DNA of 64,000 nt from Fibrobacter sp. UWB13 (lineage in GTDB: Bacteria; Fibrobacterota; Fibrobacteria; Fibrobacterales; Fibrobacteraceae). The notes below the pieces were generated by a model. That model saw only the letters and a list, made by a program, of their open reading frames with translations, was not told the DNA's origin and made no database searches. The DNA lies in the NCBI RefSeq assembly GCF_900177805.1, contig NZ_FXAX01000001.1, forward strand, positions 1,922,001 to 1,986,000, in the 5' to 3' direction. The translations under genes and the position numbers were made by a program. This document shows positions 44,186-51,225 of this stretch, piece after piece (the first letter of the stretch is position 1; every line of letters starts with the position of its first letter).

Positions 44186-45760
44186 TTAGCGAATCTTGAC
44201 TTGCAAAACACTATTCTTGCATTTGGCGATGTAGTTGCCTTGGCGGAGGCCATGCAGTTGCATTTCGACCTGCCCAGCGGACACGTTATTCGTGGAGCGG
44301 ACAAGATTTCCGTTCATATCGAACAACATAATATCGCCGGATGCATAAAGCGTATTGCCGGCACGATGGAGATTCACTTGGGCACCCGCGAGAACAGTCG
44401 GCAAAGCGATGGTCACCGAGCTGCTGGACTGTGTAATTTCACTTGAACTTGAAACGGCTACGCTAGAACTGGAGGCGGGCGCGTCGTTACCGCCATTGAT
44501 AAAGTCTTCAACGTGCGTGACACCATTGTTCACGTAATTGCCGAGGCTATATACACTACGCATAGCGTTGATAACGTCCGTTTCGAGGACCTTCCCCACC
44601 GGTGAAGATTGACGGCGGATGTAAGCCATATTGTCATAACCAGTATTGCTTTCGTTACCCATATCCCAAAGAATCGGGGTGAGCCCGTACTGCTTCGCCG
44701 CCGAGACGACATCCTTGTGCCACTGCACGCGGCCCTGCTTGTGGAGATTCAGGTCGGAACCGCTCAATTCCGGAGAGCGGACGTTTGCACCGAATTCGCC
44801 GACAATGACCGGGTAACCTTTGTCCACGTAATTCGTCTTCATCTTGGCGAACTGTTCCTGCGGATGCACGATGCTCCCAAGTTTGGAATCGACAGAGCCT
44901 GCCCAGGCGTTATAACCCGCATTGCGCTTGGGTTCGCTAGCCTTGGTGTAATTGCCATAGTAGTACTGCGGCTGAATCGGTTCACTAGCGCCCCAGTCCT
45001 GTTGGCTCGTCATAAGCGTGTACTGGTACGGATCGTAGTAGTGCACTTCGAACATCAAGCGGCCTTCGACCTTGTCTTTCGGGAAGGTGCTTACTGGAGC
45101 GTTTGCAACGGACTTGTCGATATCAGTGTTGAGGCCCTGGATAATCAAGGTACGGGTTTCGTTGTTGCCGCCCGTAGCGCGGACAGCATCAATAAACGTC
45201 TGGTAGTAGTGCATGAGCGTCTGCACATGCTGCGATGTCCACGTGTTCACATTCGGGCCGGGTTCATTTGCACCCGCAAAGAGCAACCGTTCGTTGTAAT
45301 CCTTAAACTTGTTCGCAATCTGCGTCCAGTAAGTCTTCATCTTGTTATCGATGTTGCTATTGACGCTCGTGCCGATGTTGCTCTGGAACCAGCCACCTTC
45401 ACCTTCGTGGTGGATGTTCAAAATCGTGTAGAGGCCTGCGCGCATGGCGTAATCAACGACCGTCTTCACGGAATCGAGCCAAGTTTCGGTGACCTTGCCG
45501 CCACTCGTGTGGCTATCCCAAGCGCAGGGAATGCGCACCGTGTTAAAACCTGCCGCCTTCACGGAATCAAGCAAAGCCTGAGTCGGGTAAGGGTTGCCCC
45601 ACAAAGTCGGGTTGTTCGGCACTTCCATCGAGTTGCCGATATTGAAGCCCATGCCCATCTTGGCCTGAACATCCTTTGCGGTCGGAAGAGTCGCTGCAGA
45701 AACTGCACCTGCAAGCATCGCTACGCCACAGGCAATTCCAAAAAATTTTGATTGAACCAT
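44186..45760 (-). CDS. GH5 endoglucanase (cellulase), T9SS-like tail
   Basis: A 524-residue secreted glycoside hydrolase of family 5. Signal peptide 1-22, barrel about 25-405. Conserved landmarks: GFNIGNSME near 38, FNTVRIPCAW near 72-81, NIHHEG near 115, acid/base Glu166 in GANEPG, HYYDPYQYT near 240, nucleophile Glu322 in GEFG, and W365 in PILWDMG. A Ser-rich linker (about 429-448) leads to a C-terminal domain (IMLFDMNGNLVRSTN, LRQGNYIAKCKN) like the sorting tail on the GH127 enzyme. It should cleave beta-1,4-glucan outside the cell; export through the SprA channel is inferred. Confidence 0.93.
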   Translation of the reverse strand: MVQSKFFGIACGVAMLAGAVSAATLPTAKDVQAKMGMGFNIGNSMEVPNNPTLWGNPYPTQALLDSVKAAGFNTVRIPCAWDSHTSGGKVTETWLDSVKTVVDYAMRAGLYTILNIHHEGEGGWFQSNIGTSVNSNIDNKMKTYWTQIANKFKDYNERLLFAGANEPGPNVNTWTSQHVQTLMHYYQTFIDAVRATGGNNETRTLIIQGLNTDIDKSVANAPVSTFPKDKVEGRLMFEVHYYDPYQYTLMTSQQDWGASEPIQPQYYYGNYTKASEPKRNAGYNAWAGSVDSKLGSIVHPQEQFAKMKTNYVDKGYPVIVGEFGANVRSPELSGSDLNLHKQGRVQWHKDVVSAAKQYGLTPILWDMGNESNTGYDNMAYIRRQSSPVGKVLETDVINAMRSVYSLGNYVNNGVTHVEDFINGGNDAPASSSSVAVSSSSEITQSSSSVTIALPTVLAGAQVNLHRAGNTLYASGDIMLFDMNGNLVRSTNNVSAGQVEMQLHGLRQGNYIAKCKNSVLQVKIR

Positions 45761-45857
45761 AACATCTCCTTAAATACCCCCACTATGAATATAATCAAAA
45801 GATTCGCAAAAAGGCGATGTCACAAAAAAGGAAGAATTGACAAAAAGGAACGAAAGC

Positions 45858-45887
45858 AAAAAAGGATGGCTGAAGCCATCCTCTTTT
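45858..45887 (-). terminator. Intrinsic terminator of the nfn operon
   Basis: On the minus strand GAGGATGGC, loop TTCA, GCCATCC, then TTTTTTGC. Lies about 55 nt behind the nfnB stop. Confidence 0.8.
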
Positions 45888-45902
45888 AAAATGCGTAAGG
45901 CG

Positions 45903-45924
45903 ATTCCGGCACGGAGGCCGGAAT
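45903..45924. repeat. Dispersed palindrome, ATTCCGGC...GCCGGAAT type
   Basis: ATTCCGGC and GCCGGAAT arms 6 nt apart, followed by GACA. Second copy of the element seen at 25303. Located between the nfnB stop and its terminator. Confidence 0.65.
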
Positions 45925-45941
45925 GACAGTCCAAGCAAGAA

Positions 45942-47441
45942 TTACTTCTTCAAGAACTCATTGATGCCTGCAGCAGCACGACGACCTTCGCCCATGGCGA
46001 GGATCACGGTTGCAGCGCCGAGCACGATGTCACCACCGGCGTAGACCTTTTCCATAAAGGTCTTGTTGGCGGTTGCATCTTCGAGAAGGATGTGACCCTT
46101 CTTGTCCACAGAGAGTTCCGGAGTGGTGTTGCTGATAAGCGGGTTGGAACCGTTACCGATAGCAACGAGCACGGTGTCGCATTCGATTTCGAAGCTTGCG
46201 CCTTCGACCTTGACCGGACGCGGACGGCCCTTTTCGTCGGGTTCGCCGAGTTCGTACTTGTCGACGAGCATGCCACGGACGTGACCGGCTTCGTCACCAA
46301 GAATCTTGGCCGGGTTCTGCAAGACGCAGAATTCGACACCTTCTTCCTGAGCGTGGAGAACTTCTTCCTTACGGGCCGGAAGTTCGTTCATGCTACGACG
46401 GTAAATGATGCGGACCTTTTCTGCACCGAGGCGGAGAGCCATACGGGCAGCGTCCATAGCGACGTTACCACCACCGAGGACGACAACGTTCTTGCCCGGC
46501 CACATCGGCGTATCGGCATTTTCCTTGTCGTAGGCGCGCATGAGGTTTGCGCGGGTGAGGTATTCGTTAGCAGCGAACACACCGACGAGGTTTTCACCTT
46601 CGATGTTCATGAACAACGGAAGACCGGCACCGGTACCGACGAACACAGCGTCAAAGCCATCCTTTTCGATGAGGTCCTTGAGCTTGCGGGTACGGCCAAT
46701 CACAAAGTTCGTTTCGAACTTCACGCCCATAGCGGCGAGAGATTCAATTTCCTTGTCCACAATCTTCTTCGGAAGACGGAATTCAGGAATACCATAGCGG
46801 ACCACGCCACCGAGCTTGTGGAAAGCTTCGAAGATGGTCACGTCGTGGCCTTCGCGGCGGACGTCAGCAGCGACGACCAAGCCGGCAGGACCGGAACCGA
46901 TCACAGCCACCTTCTTGCCCGTTGCAGGCTTAACAGCCGGAACCGTAGCACCACCGTTGTTGCGTTCATAGTCAGCAGCAAAGCGTTCCAAGCGACCGAT
47001 TGCGACAGCCTGGTTCACGTCCTTGTGCATCTTGCCCATGGTGCAGTTCATCTGGCACTGACGTTCCTGCGGGCAAACACGACCGCAGATAGCCGGGAGC
47101 AAGCTCGTTTCCTTAATCTTTGCAATAGCAGCCTTGAAGTCGCCTTCGGCAATCTTTGCGATGAAGGCCGGAATGTCGATGTGCACCGGGCAGCTTTCGA
47201 CACAGAACGGCTTCTTACAGGCGAGGCAGCGGTTAGCTTCGACGATAGCCTGAGCTTCGGTATAACCCTGAGCCACTTCTTCCATCACGCGTGCGCGATA
47301 GGACGGTTCGAGCTGCGGCATCGGCTGAGCCGGGATAGCAGTCTTGTCCTTCGGCTTGAGCGGCTGCGGAAGAGCCTTAATCTTTTCAAGTTCCACCTTG
47401 GCGGCGGCGTCCAACTGTTCGCGAGTCATATGTTCAGACAT
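45942..47441 (-). CDS. nfnB: NfnB / glutamate synthase small-subunit-like oxidoreductase
   Basis: A 499-residue flavoprotein. An N-terminal [4Fe-4S] region (CLACKKPFCVESCPVHID and ICGRVCPQERQCQMNC) precedes a FAD-binding site (VAVIGSGPAGL near 183) and an NADP-binding site (VVVLGGGNVAMDAA near 325). Alone it could be called GltD, but gene nfnA directly upstream and coupled by one base makes NfnB, the large subunit of the electron-bifurcating NADH-dependent ferredoxin:NADP oxidoreductase, more likely. It reduces NADP+ with NADH and ferredoxin, or the reverse. No gltB lies nearby. Confidence 0.85.
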   Translation of the reverse strand: MSEHMTREQLDAAAKVELEKIKALPQPLKPKDKTAIPAQPMPQLEPSYRARVMEEVAQGYTEAQAIVEANRCLACKKPFCVESCPVHIDIPAFIAKIAEGDFKAAIAKIKETSLLPAICGRVCPQERQCQMNCTMGKMHKDVNQAVAIGRLERFAADYERNNGGATVPAVKPATGKKVAVIGSGPAGLVVAADVRREGHDVTIFEAFHKLGGVVRYGIPEFRLPKKIVDKEIESLAAMGVKFETNFVIGRTRKLKDLIEKDGFDAVFVGTGAGLPLFMNIEGENLVGVFAANEYLTRANLMRAYDKENADTPMWPGKNVVVLGGGNVAMDAARMALRLGAEKVRIIYRRSMNELPARKEEVLHAQEEGVEFCVLQNPAKILGDEAGHVRGMLVDKYELGEPDEKGRPRPVKVEGASFEIECDTVLVAIGNGSNPLISNTTPELSVDKKGHILLEDATANKTFMEKVYAGGDIVLGAATVILAMGEGRRAAAGINEFLKK

Positions 47442-48328
47442 TATTTGCTCTCCTTAGCCTTGGCATCAGCCATCTTGTCGATGTTGCACTTGTGACCGTC
47501 ATTGGCACCGAAGCGGTGCAATGCTTCCTGTTCCTGGGGCTTGAAAGCGCCCATACGCTGGAGCATGTTGTTCCAGTCGACTTCGTGGCCGTCGAATTCC
47601 GGACCATCGACGCAGACGAACTTCGTCTTGCCACCGATAGTGACGCGGCAACCACCGCACATGCCAGTACCATCGACCATGATGCTGTTGAGGCTAACGA
47701 CAGTCTTCACACCATACGGCTTGGTGGTGAGAGCGCAGAACTTCATCATGATCGGAGGACCGATAGCGATGACCATGTCCGGCTTGCCCTTGGTGTCTTC
47801 GCAAAGTTCCTTAAGCGGTTCGGTCACGAGACCCTTGCGGCCATAAGAACCGTCGTCGGTCATGAAAATGATGTTGTCAGCGAGAGCGGTCATTTCTTCC
47901 TTCATGAGGAAGAGGCTTTCGTTACGGGCACCCATGATGATGGTGACCTTGTTACCTGCAGCCTTGAGAGCCTGGACAATCGGGTGCATCGGGGCAATAC
48001 CGACACCACCGCAAACGCAGACCACGTGACCAAAGTTGTCGATATGGGTCGGAGAACCGAGCGGGCCAACCAAGACCGGGATATCGTCACCGACTTCGAA
48101 CTTGGAGAGTTCAGTCGTCGTCTTGCCAACCGTCTGGAAAATGAGGGTGATAGAACCTTCTTCAGTATCGGCATCGGCGATGGTGAGCGGAACGCGTTCA
48201 CCATTGTCCTTGTTCGTCTGGAGGATGATAAATTGTCCTGCCTTACGTTCTTGCGCGATCAGCGGGGCGTGGACGCGGAATTGGAATACCGCGGGAGATA
48301 ACTGCTTTTTAAAGAGAATTTTTGCCAT
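47441..48328 (-). CDS. nfnA: NfnA, FAD/[2Fe-2S] subunit
   Basis: A 295-residue protein from the ATG at 48328 (MAKILFKKQLSP); the longer frame adds 28 residues of no known type. FAD domain about 1-100 (VPLTIADAD), NAD domain about 105-210 (CVCGGVGIAPMHPIVQ), then the [2Fe-2S] cysteines in CGGCRVTIGGKTKFVCVDGP, the pattern of PyrK/NfnA proteins. It pairs with NfnB; the stop overlaps the nfnB start by one base. It is divergent from an Rrf2 regulator with a palindrome in the gap. Confidence 0.88.
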   Translation of the reverse strand: MAKILFKKQLSPAVFQFRVHAPLIAQERKAGQFIILQTNKDNGERVPLTIADADTEEGSITLIFQTVGKTTTELSKFEVGDDIPVLVGPLGSPTHIDNFGHVVCVCGGVGIAPMHPIVQALKAAGNKVTIIMGARNESLFLMKEEMTALADNIIFMTDDGSYGRKGLVTEPLKELCEDTKGKPDMVIAIGPPIMMKFCALTTKPYGVKTVVSLNSIMVDGTGMCGGCRVTIGGKTKFVCVDGPEFDGHEVDWNNMLQRMGAFKPQEQEALHRFGANDGHKCNIDKMADAKAKESK

Positions 48329-48431
48329 AATGCGAGGCAATATAGAAATTTTTTTTGACCACTGATAGTAAAAAAATATGTAAAGGGAGGCTGTAGAGCT
48401 GAAAAAAGCCAACTAAAGTTGTAGGAAAAAA

Positions 48432-48460
48432 TTTACAATAATTGTAATTATATGTATATT
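48432..48460 (+). promoter_or_regulatory. Rrf2 gene promoter with palindromic operator
   Basis: TTTACA (48432-48437), 17 bases, TATATT (48455-48460) form a good sigma-70 type promoter. Between them and overlapping the -35 is a perfect 15-bp palindrome, TTACAATAATTGTAA, at 48433-48447. The place and symmetry suit an operator, most simply for the Rrf2 protein itself. Confidence 0.7.
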
Positions 48461-48484
48461 ATGGTTCAAAGGAGTCAAAGAATC

Positions 48485-48925
48485 ATGAGAGTATCTACGA
48501 AAGGTCGATACGCCATTCGCGTTATTATTGATATGGCAGAAAACGGCGAAGCCGAATTCCACCCACTGCACAACCTGGCAGAACGTCAGGGACTTTCCGA
48601 AAAATATCTCGAAGCGATTCTTGGAGTCCTCGTAAAGAACAACGTGCTCGAAGGCGCACGCGGCAAAGGCGGCGGCTACAAGCTTGCAAAGCCAGCGGCT
48701 GAACTCACGGTCTGGGAAATCCTGAGTGTCATTGAGACTTCCATTAGCCCGGTGGAATGCGTTGCTGACGGGAAAAACGGTTGCGACCGTGCAGACGTCT
48801 GCCCGACACTCCCAATGTGGAAGGACTTGGCCAAAATCATCAAGGACTACTTCACGGGCATTACGATCGAGCAATTGGCCCGCAAAGCCCCCAAAATTGC
48901 GCGCCCGCTCTGCAATGAAAAATAA
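48485..48925 (+). CDS. Rrf2-family regulator with Fe-S type cysteines
   Basis: A 146-residue protein. The ATG at 48485 is chosen for the AAAGGAG 8 nt upstream and for the family start MRVSTKGRYAIR. Winged-helix DNA-binding part with LSEKYLEAILGVLVKNNVLEGARGKGGGYKLAKP. Three cysteines follow in C-x7-C-x5-C (residues near 91, 99 and 105), close to the cluster-binding spacing of IscR (C-x5-C-x5-C). It is likely a redox or iron-sulfur sensing repressor. It is divergent from nfnA, so control of the Fe-S enzyme NfnAB is plausible. Confidence 0.85.
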   Translation: MRVSTKGRYAIRVIIDMAENGEAEFHPLHNLAERQGLSEKYLEAILGVLVKNNVLEGARGKGGGYKLAKPAAELTVWEILSVIETSISPVECVADGKNGCDRADVCPTLPMWKDLAKIIKDYFTGITIEQLARKAPKIARPLCNEK

Positions 48926-48959
48926 AAAAGTGAAATCTAGTCACTTTCCGGACTGAACA

Positions 48960-49868
48960 TCAGCGCTGCGCTCTGCGCTTTTTAATTTCGTCCAGAGAAA
49001 TACCGGAAATAATAGCGATTTTTTCAATAGGAATATCATTAGCAAGCATCGCATCGACCATTTCAAATCGAGTCTCAATCTTGGCACCAGCCAAACGACA
49101 TTCTATTTCTTCTTTTGCAATCATTTCTCGCTCCAGTTCGTTCAGAGTGGTTTTGTCCAAGTTTTCAATTTTGATGCGGTTCAAGGCGTCGTTGACGATT
49201 CCATTCCCAAAGTCAGGAAGCGGTTCGCCCTCATGCGCGTGTTTGAGCACATAGAGCCAAGCGTCAACAGGATCTTTTACCTCGTCTGCGGTTTTATTAA
49301 ACTTCGGCAGACTTACAATAATATACTTATTTTTGGGGAATAACGTCTCGACGACTCCTCCATTCAACACTTCCTTGCTATAAATAGCCCATTCATCAAT
49401 GTATTTTTCCATGCAGTACGGCAATTCAAAATCACAAATCCAAATGGATATTGTTTCGGGAATTTCATAACGCCGGTATTCCTTTTCTTCTTTTGTGAGC
49501 GTTTTAAATTCTTCTGATTTATCCATTTCATGCTTGCCTTTTATAATCAAGAACGCTTTGTACAATATGGTTCGGTCGATAAAGAAACTGTGGTCTGCCT
49601 TCTGCATTTCAATATTAAGGAAACGCTTAGAACCCGTAGTCGCGAAAGCATCCAAAATGACTTTCCGCTCTTCGGGAATCATAAATCTTAACGTATGTTC
49701 AAACGAGTAATTCAGATTCTTGATTTGGTCGTCGCCTTTCAGGTGCAAGATTCCATCAACGAAGTCCTTGATGGCATCCTTGCTAGCGAACAGGCTCTTG
49801 AATCCGGTATCGGTTCTCGGGTCGATGTAGGTTTTGCCTTTTAGCTTTTCAGGAATAGATTGATTCAT
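48960..49868 (-). CDS. Rpn family (PDDEXK_2) recombination nuclease
   Basis: A 302-residue protein. The PDDEXK_2 signature is visible: DPRTDTGFKSLF near residue 17, FVDGILHLKG, and the nuclease core NIEMQKADHSFFIDRTILY near 89-108 (E-x-Q). The C-terminal part contains KIETRFEMVDAMLANDIPIEKIAIISGI, a tail related to the remnant at 43175. Rpn proteins promote recombination in RecA-independent DNA transfer, and many are linked to phage or toxin roles; the natural role here is unknown. A ribosome binding site and short inverted repeat CCTCCA...TGGAGG lie at 49877-49895. Confidence 0.87.
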   Translation of the reverse strand: MNQSIPEKLKGKTYIDPRTDTGFKSLFASKDAIKDFVDGILHLKGDDQIKNLNYSFEHTLRFMIPEERKVILDAFATTGSKRFLNIEMQKADHSFFIDRTILYKAFLIIKGKHEMDKSEEFKTLTKEEKEYRRYEIPETISIWICDFELPYCMEKYIDEWAIYSKEVLNGGVVETLFPKNKYIIVSLPKFNKTADEVKDPVDAWLYVLKHAHEGEPLPDFGNGIVNDALNRIKIENLDKTTLNELEREMIAKEEIECRLAGAKIETRFEMVDAMLANDIPIEKIAIISGISLDEIKKRRAQR

Positions 49869-50088
49869 AATTACACCTCCATTAAGTTTGGAGGTTCTAA
49901 TCTACAATAGAGAATTTTCAAAAAGCGAAACTTTGCAAATTTTGCAAACAACCGTTAGCAAAATCGTTTATTTTGTCAACTATGGATTTCAACACTTCAC
50001 TAGCAAAAAAGTACAAAGCCTCCCCAAAATTGGCCCAAAATACAAGAATCTATTCAATTTTTCTGATTTTTCCAAAGCAAAATCGTTT

Positions 50089-50117
50089 GCGAAGCCGCAT
50101 AAAATAAGGTATATTCA
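50089..50117 (+). promoter_or_regulatory. Sigma-70 type promoter of the tRNA gene
   Basis: TTGCGA (50089-50094), a spacer of 17 bases, and TATATT (50112-50117). Transcription would begin near 50124, just at the first base of the 35-bp repeat, so the repeat is the 5' leader of the tRNA precursor. Confidence 0.65.
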
Positions 50118-50124
50118 GAAGCAG

Positions 50125-50159
50125 GTCTTATAGGGGCTCTTTTTGAGCGGAGTTAAAAC
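50125..50159. repeat. 35-bp direct repeat, left copy
   Basis: Matches 57122-57156 in the same orientation with 2 mismatches in 35 bases. Core GGCTCTTTTTGAGCG is a small hairpin (GCTC/GAGC). The copy lies in the leader of the tRNA gene. Read on the other strand it begins GTTTTAAC, like some CRISPR repeats, but it stands singly. Confidence 0.75.
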
Positions 50160-50173
50160 CTATCTTTGCGCTC

Positions 50174-50484
50174 GGAGCCTTAGCTCAATCGGTTAGAGCG
50201 TCGGACTCATAAAAATTGTGGCACCAGCTTGAAAGAGCTGGATGCGAATGGGAAGAAATCGGTGAAACCTAACCAGCGGAAACGCTGCACGGCAACGCCG
50301 AGCCGAGCCAGGGGTACACTCCTGGAAGGTGTAGAGACTAGCGGAGCAGTAGAGCCTGCTTAATGACCGCACAAGCCTCCCACGTCTAAACCCGCAAGGG
50401 CATGGCGAAGACATAGTCCACGGAGGTGCGAAAGCATCACAAACGTAAACCCGTTGGTTCCCGGTTCAAGTCCGGGAGGCTCCA
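50174..50484 (+). tRNA. tRNA(CAU) interrupted by a group I intron
   Basis: 5' exon 50174-50210: acceptor strand GGAGCCT, D arm GCTC...GAGC, anticodon stem TCGGA, loop CT-CAT with the anticodon CAT at 50208-50210. 3' exon about 50448-50484: anticodon stem part CCCG, variable loop TGGTT, T arm CCCGG-TTCAAGT-CCGGG, acceptor AGGCTCC and discriminator A. CCA is not encoded. Anticodon CAU fits tRNA-Met or the lysidine-modified tRNA-Ile2; the body (TTAGCTC, TTGGTT) suits Ile2 or elongator Met. The anticodon stem is imperfect (A31-C39). A typical uninterrupted gene would read ATCCGTT where ACCCGTT is found. Confidence 0.85.
50211..50447 (+). ncRNA. Group I intron (IC3-like) in the anticodon loop
   Basis: About 235 nt between the tRNA halves. 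Landmarks: an internal guide GUG at 50218-50220 that can pair with CAU (U-G at the splice site); a P2 hairpin CCAGCT...AGCTGG (50224-50241); the conserved blocks AATCGGTGAAACCTAA (50257-50272), GGCAACGCCGAGCC (50291-50304), AAGGTGTAGAGACTA (50326-50340) and GACATAGTCC (50410-50419); and a GAAA-capped P9 GGTGCGAAAGCATC. These match the bacterial tRNA intron class known from Azoarcus tRNA-Ile(CAU). No homing endonuclease is encoded. The 3' junction is not certain: a terminal G at 50445 would leave two extra bases (UA) beyond the expected AA, whereas an AA exon start puts the junction after 50447. Confidence 0.85.
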
Positions 50485-50488
50485 CGAA

Positions 50489-50521
50489 AGAGGATGAGTT
50501 GGAAAACTCACCCTCTTTTTG
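50489..50521 (+). terminator. Intrinsic terminator of the tRNA gene
   Basis: GAGGATGAGTT and AACTCACCCTC pair with one mismatch around GGAA, followed by TTTTTG. Immediately behind the tRNA; the foreign-looking DNA begins right after it. Confidence 0.85.
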
Positions 50522-50534
50522 TTTATCTTTAGGG

Positions 50535-50585
50535 TTGACCGAATCGGTTATTGGTGTTATATTATAAATAACCGATTCGGTTATT
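50535..50585 (+). promoter_or_regulatory. Promoter with two TetR-type operators
   Basis: TTGACC (50535-50540), 17 bases, TATATT (50558-50563). Two exact inverted copies of a 15-bp half-site flank the -10: ACCGAATCGGTTATT (50538-50552) and AATAACCGATTCGGT (50567-50581). Each core ACCGAWTCGGT is itself a palindrome, as TetR-family operators are. The first overlaps the -35 and the second covers the start region, so the product of the following gene should repress its own operon. Confidence 0.8.
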
Positions 50586-50607
50586 TCGTTGAAAGGCAGG
50601 GATCAAA

Positions 50608-51225
50608 GTGGAAAAATTTTTGGCGCTGACGGAAGAAAAGAAAATGACGATCCTGAACGCAGCACTTCAGTGCTTCGGAAAATTTGGTTATGAAAAAGCA
50701 TCCGTCAATGATATTGCAGTGGCTGCTCATATCTCCAAGGCATCCATGTTTCAGTATTTCGGAAGCAAAAAACAGCTCTATATTTATCTGCTGGAATACT
50801 GTAAAAAGGTCATTGAAGAAATATTTGAAAAAGCACATCTGGATTCCAAAACGGATTTGTTCGACAGGATCCTGGCATCCAGCCGCATGGAAATGGAGAG
50901 CTTCCAAAATCAGCCCTTCACCCTGCAGTTTATTACCAGCGTCTGGGAAGAAACTTCTCCCGAAGTAGCCGATGCGCTGGTGATTCTGACAGAGGAAGCC
51001 TGCAGCTTCAGAAACGATATGGTTCTTCGGGAGGAGGACGCTTTGAAATTCAAAAACCCGGAGGATGCCCGGCCGGTATTTCAGATGCTGCTTCTGATGG
51101 GCGAGGGATATGCGGCCCGGTACCGTGGGGCAAATGCTTTTGACTTTGAGACCGTCATGGATGATTTTGAGAAGAACATCGCAATTCTGCGGAAAAATTT
51201 TTATAAGGAGGAGTATCTGAAATGA
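50608..51225 (+). CDS. TetR/AcrR family repressor
   Basis: A 205-residue protein with a GTG start at 50608 and GAAAGGCAGGG as ribosome binding site. N-terminal HTH (ILNAALQCFGKFGYEKASVNDIAVAAHISKASMFQYFGSKKQLY is one long TetR block, residues about 15-58); the C-terminal ligand domain is helical and not informative. Its operator pair lies just upstream. The stop overlaps the start of the ATPase gene by 4 nt (ATGA). Codon use (CTG, GGC, CGG) and strong ribosome sites differ from the genes before and after, pointing to Firmicutes origin. Confidence 0.9.
   Translation: MEKFLALTEEKKMTILNAALQCFGKFGYEKASVNDIAVAAHISKASMFQYFGSKKQLYIYLLEYCKKVIEEIFEKAHLDSKTDLFDRILASSRMEMESFQNQPFTLQFITSVWEETSPEVADALVILTEEACSFRNDMVLREEDALKFKNPEDARPVFQMLLLMGEGYAARYRGANAFDFETVMDDFEKNIAILRKNFYKEEYLK

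Larger units (their letters stand above)
49869..50173. other. Intergenic region upstream of the tRNA gene
   Basis: 305 bases, AT-rich. It has a twice-seen GCAAAATCGTTT motif near 49956 and 50078, the tRNA promoter and the 35-bp repeat (own entries). Nothing coding was seen. Confidence 0.6.

Noticed and set aside
48960-49868. Classical transposase / insertion sequence
   Set aside because: It belongs to the Rpn family, and no terminal inverted repeats or target duplication were found at its ends.
50174-50484. Intron as group II or as plain sequence error
   Set aside because: The group I conserved blocks, the GUG guide facing CAU and the GAAA-capped P9 are all in the proper order, which chance or group II does not explain.
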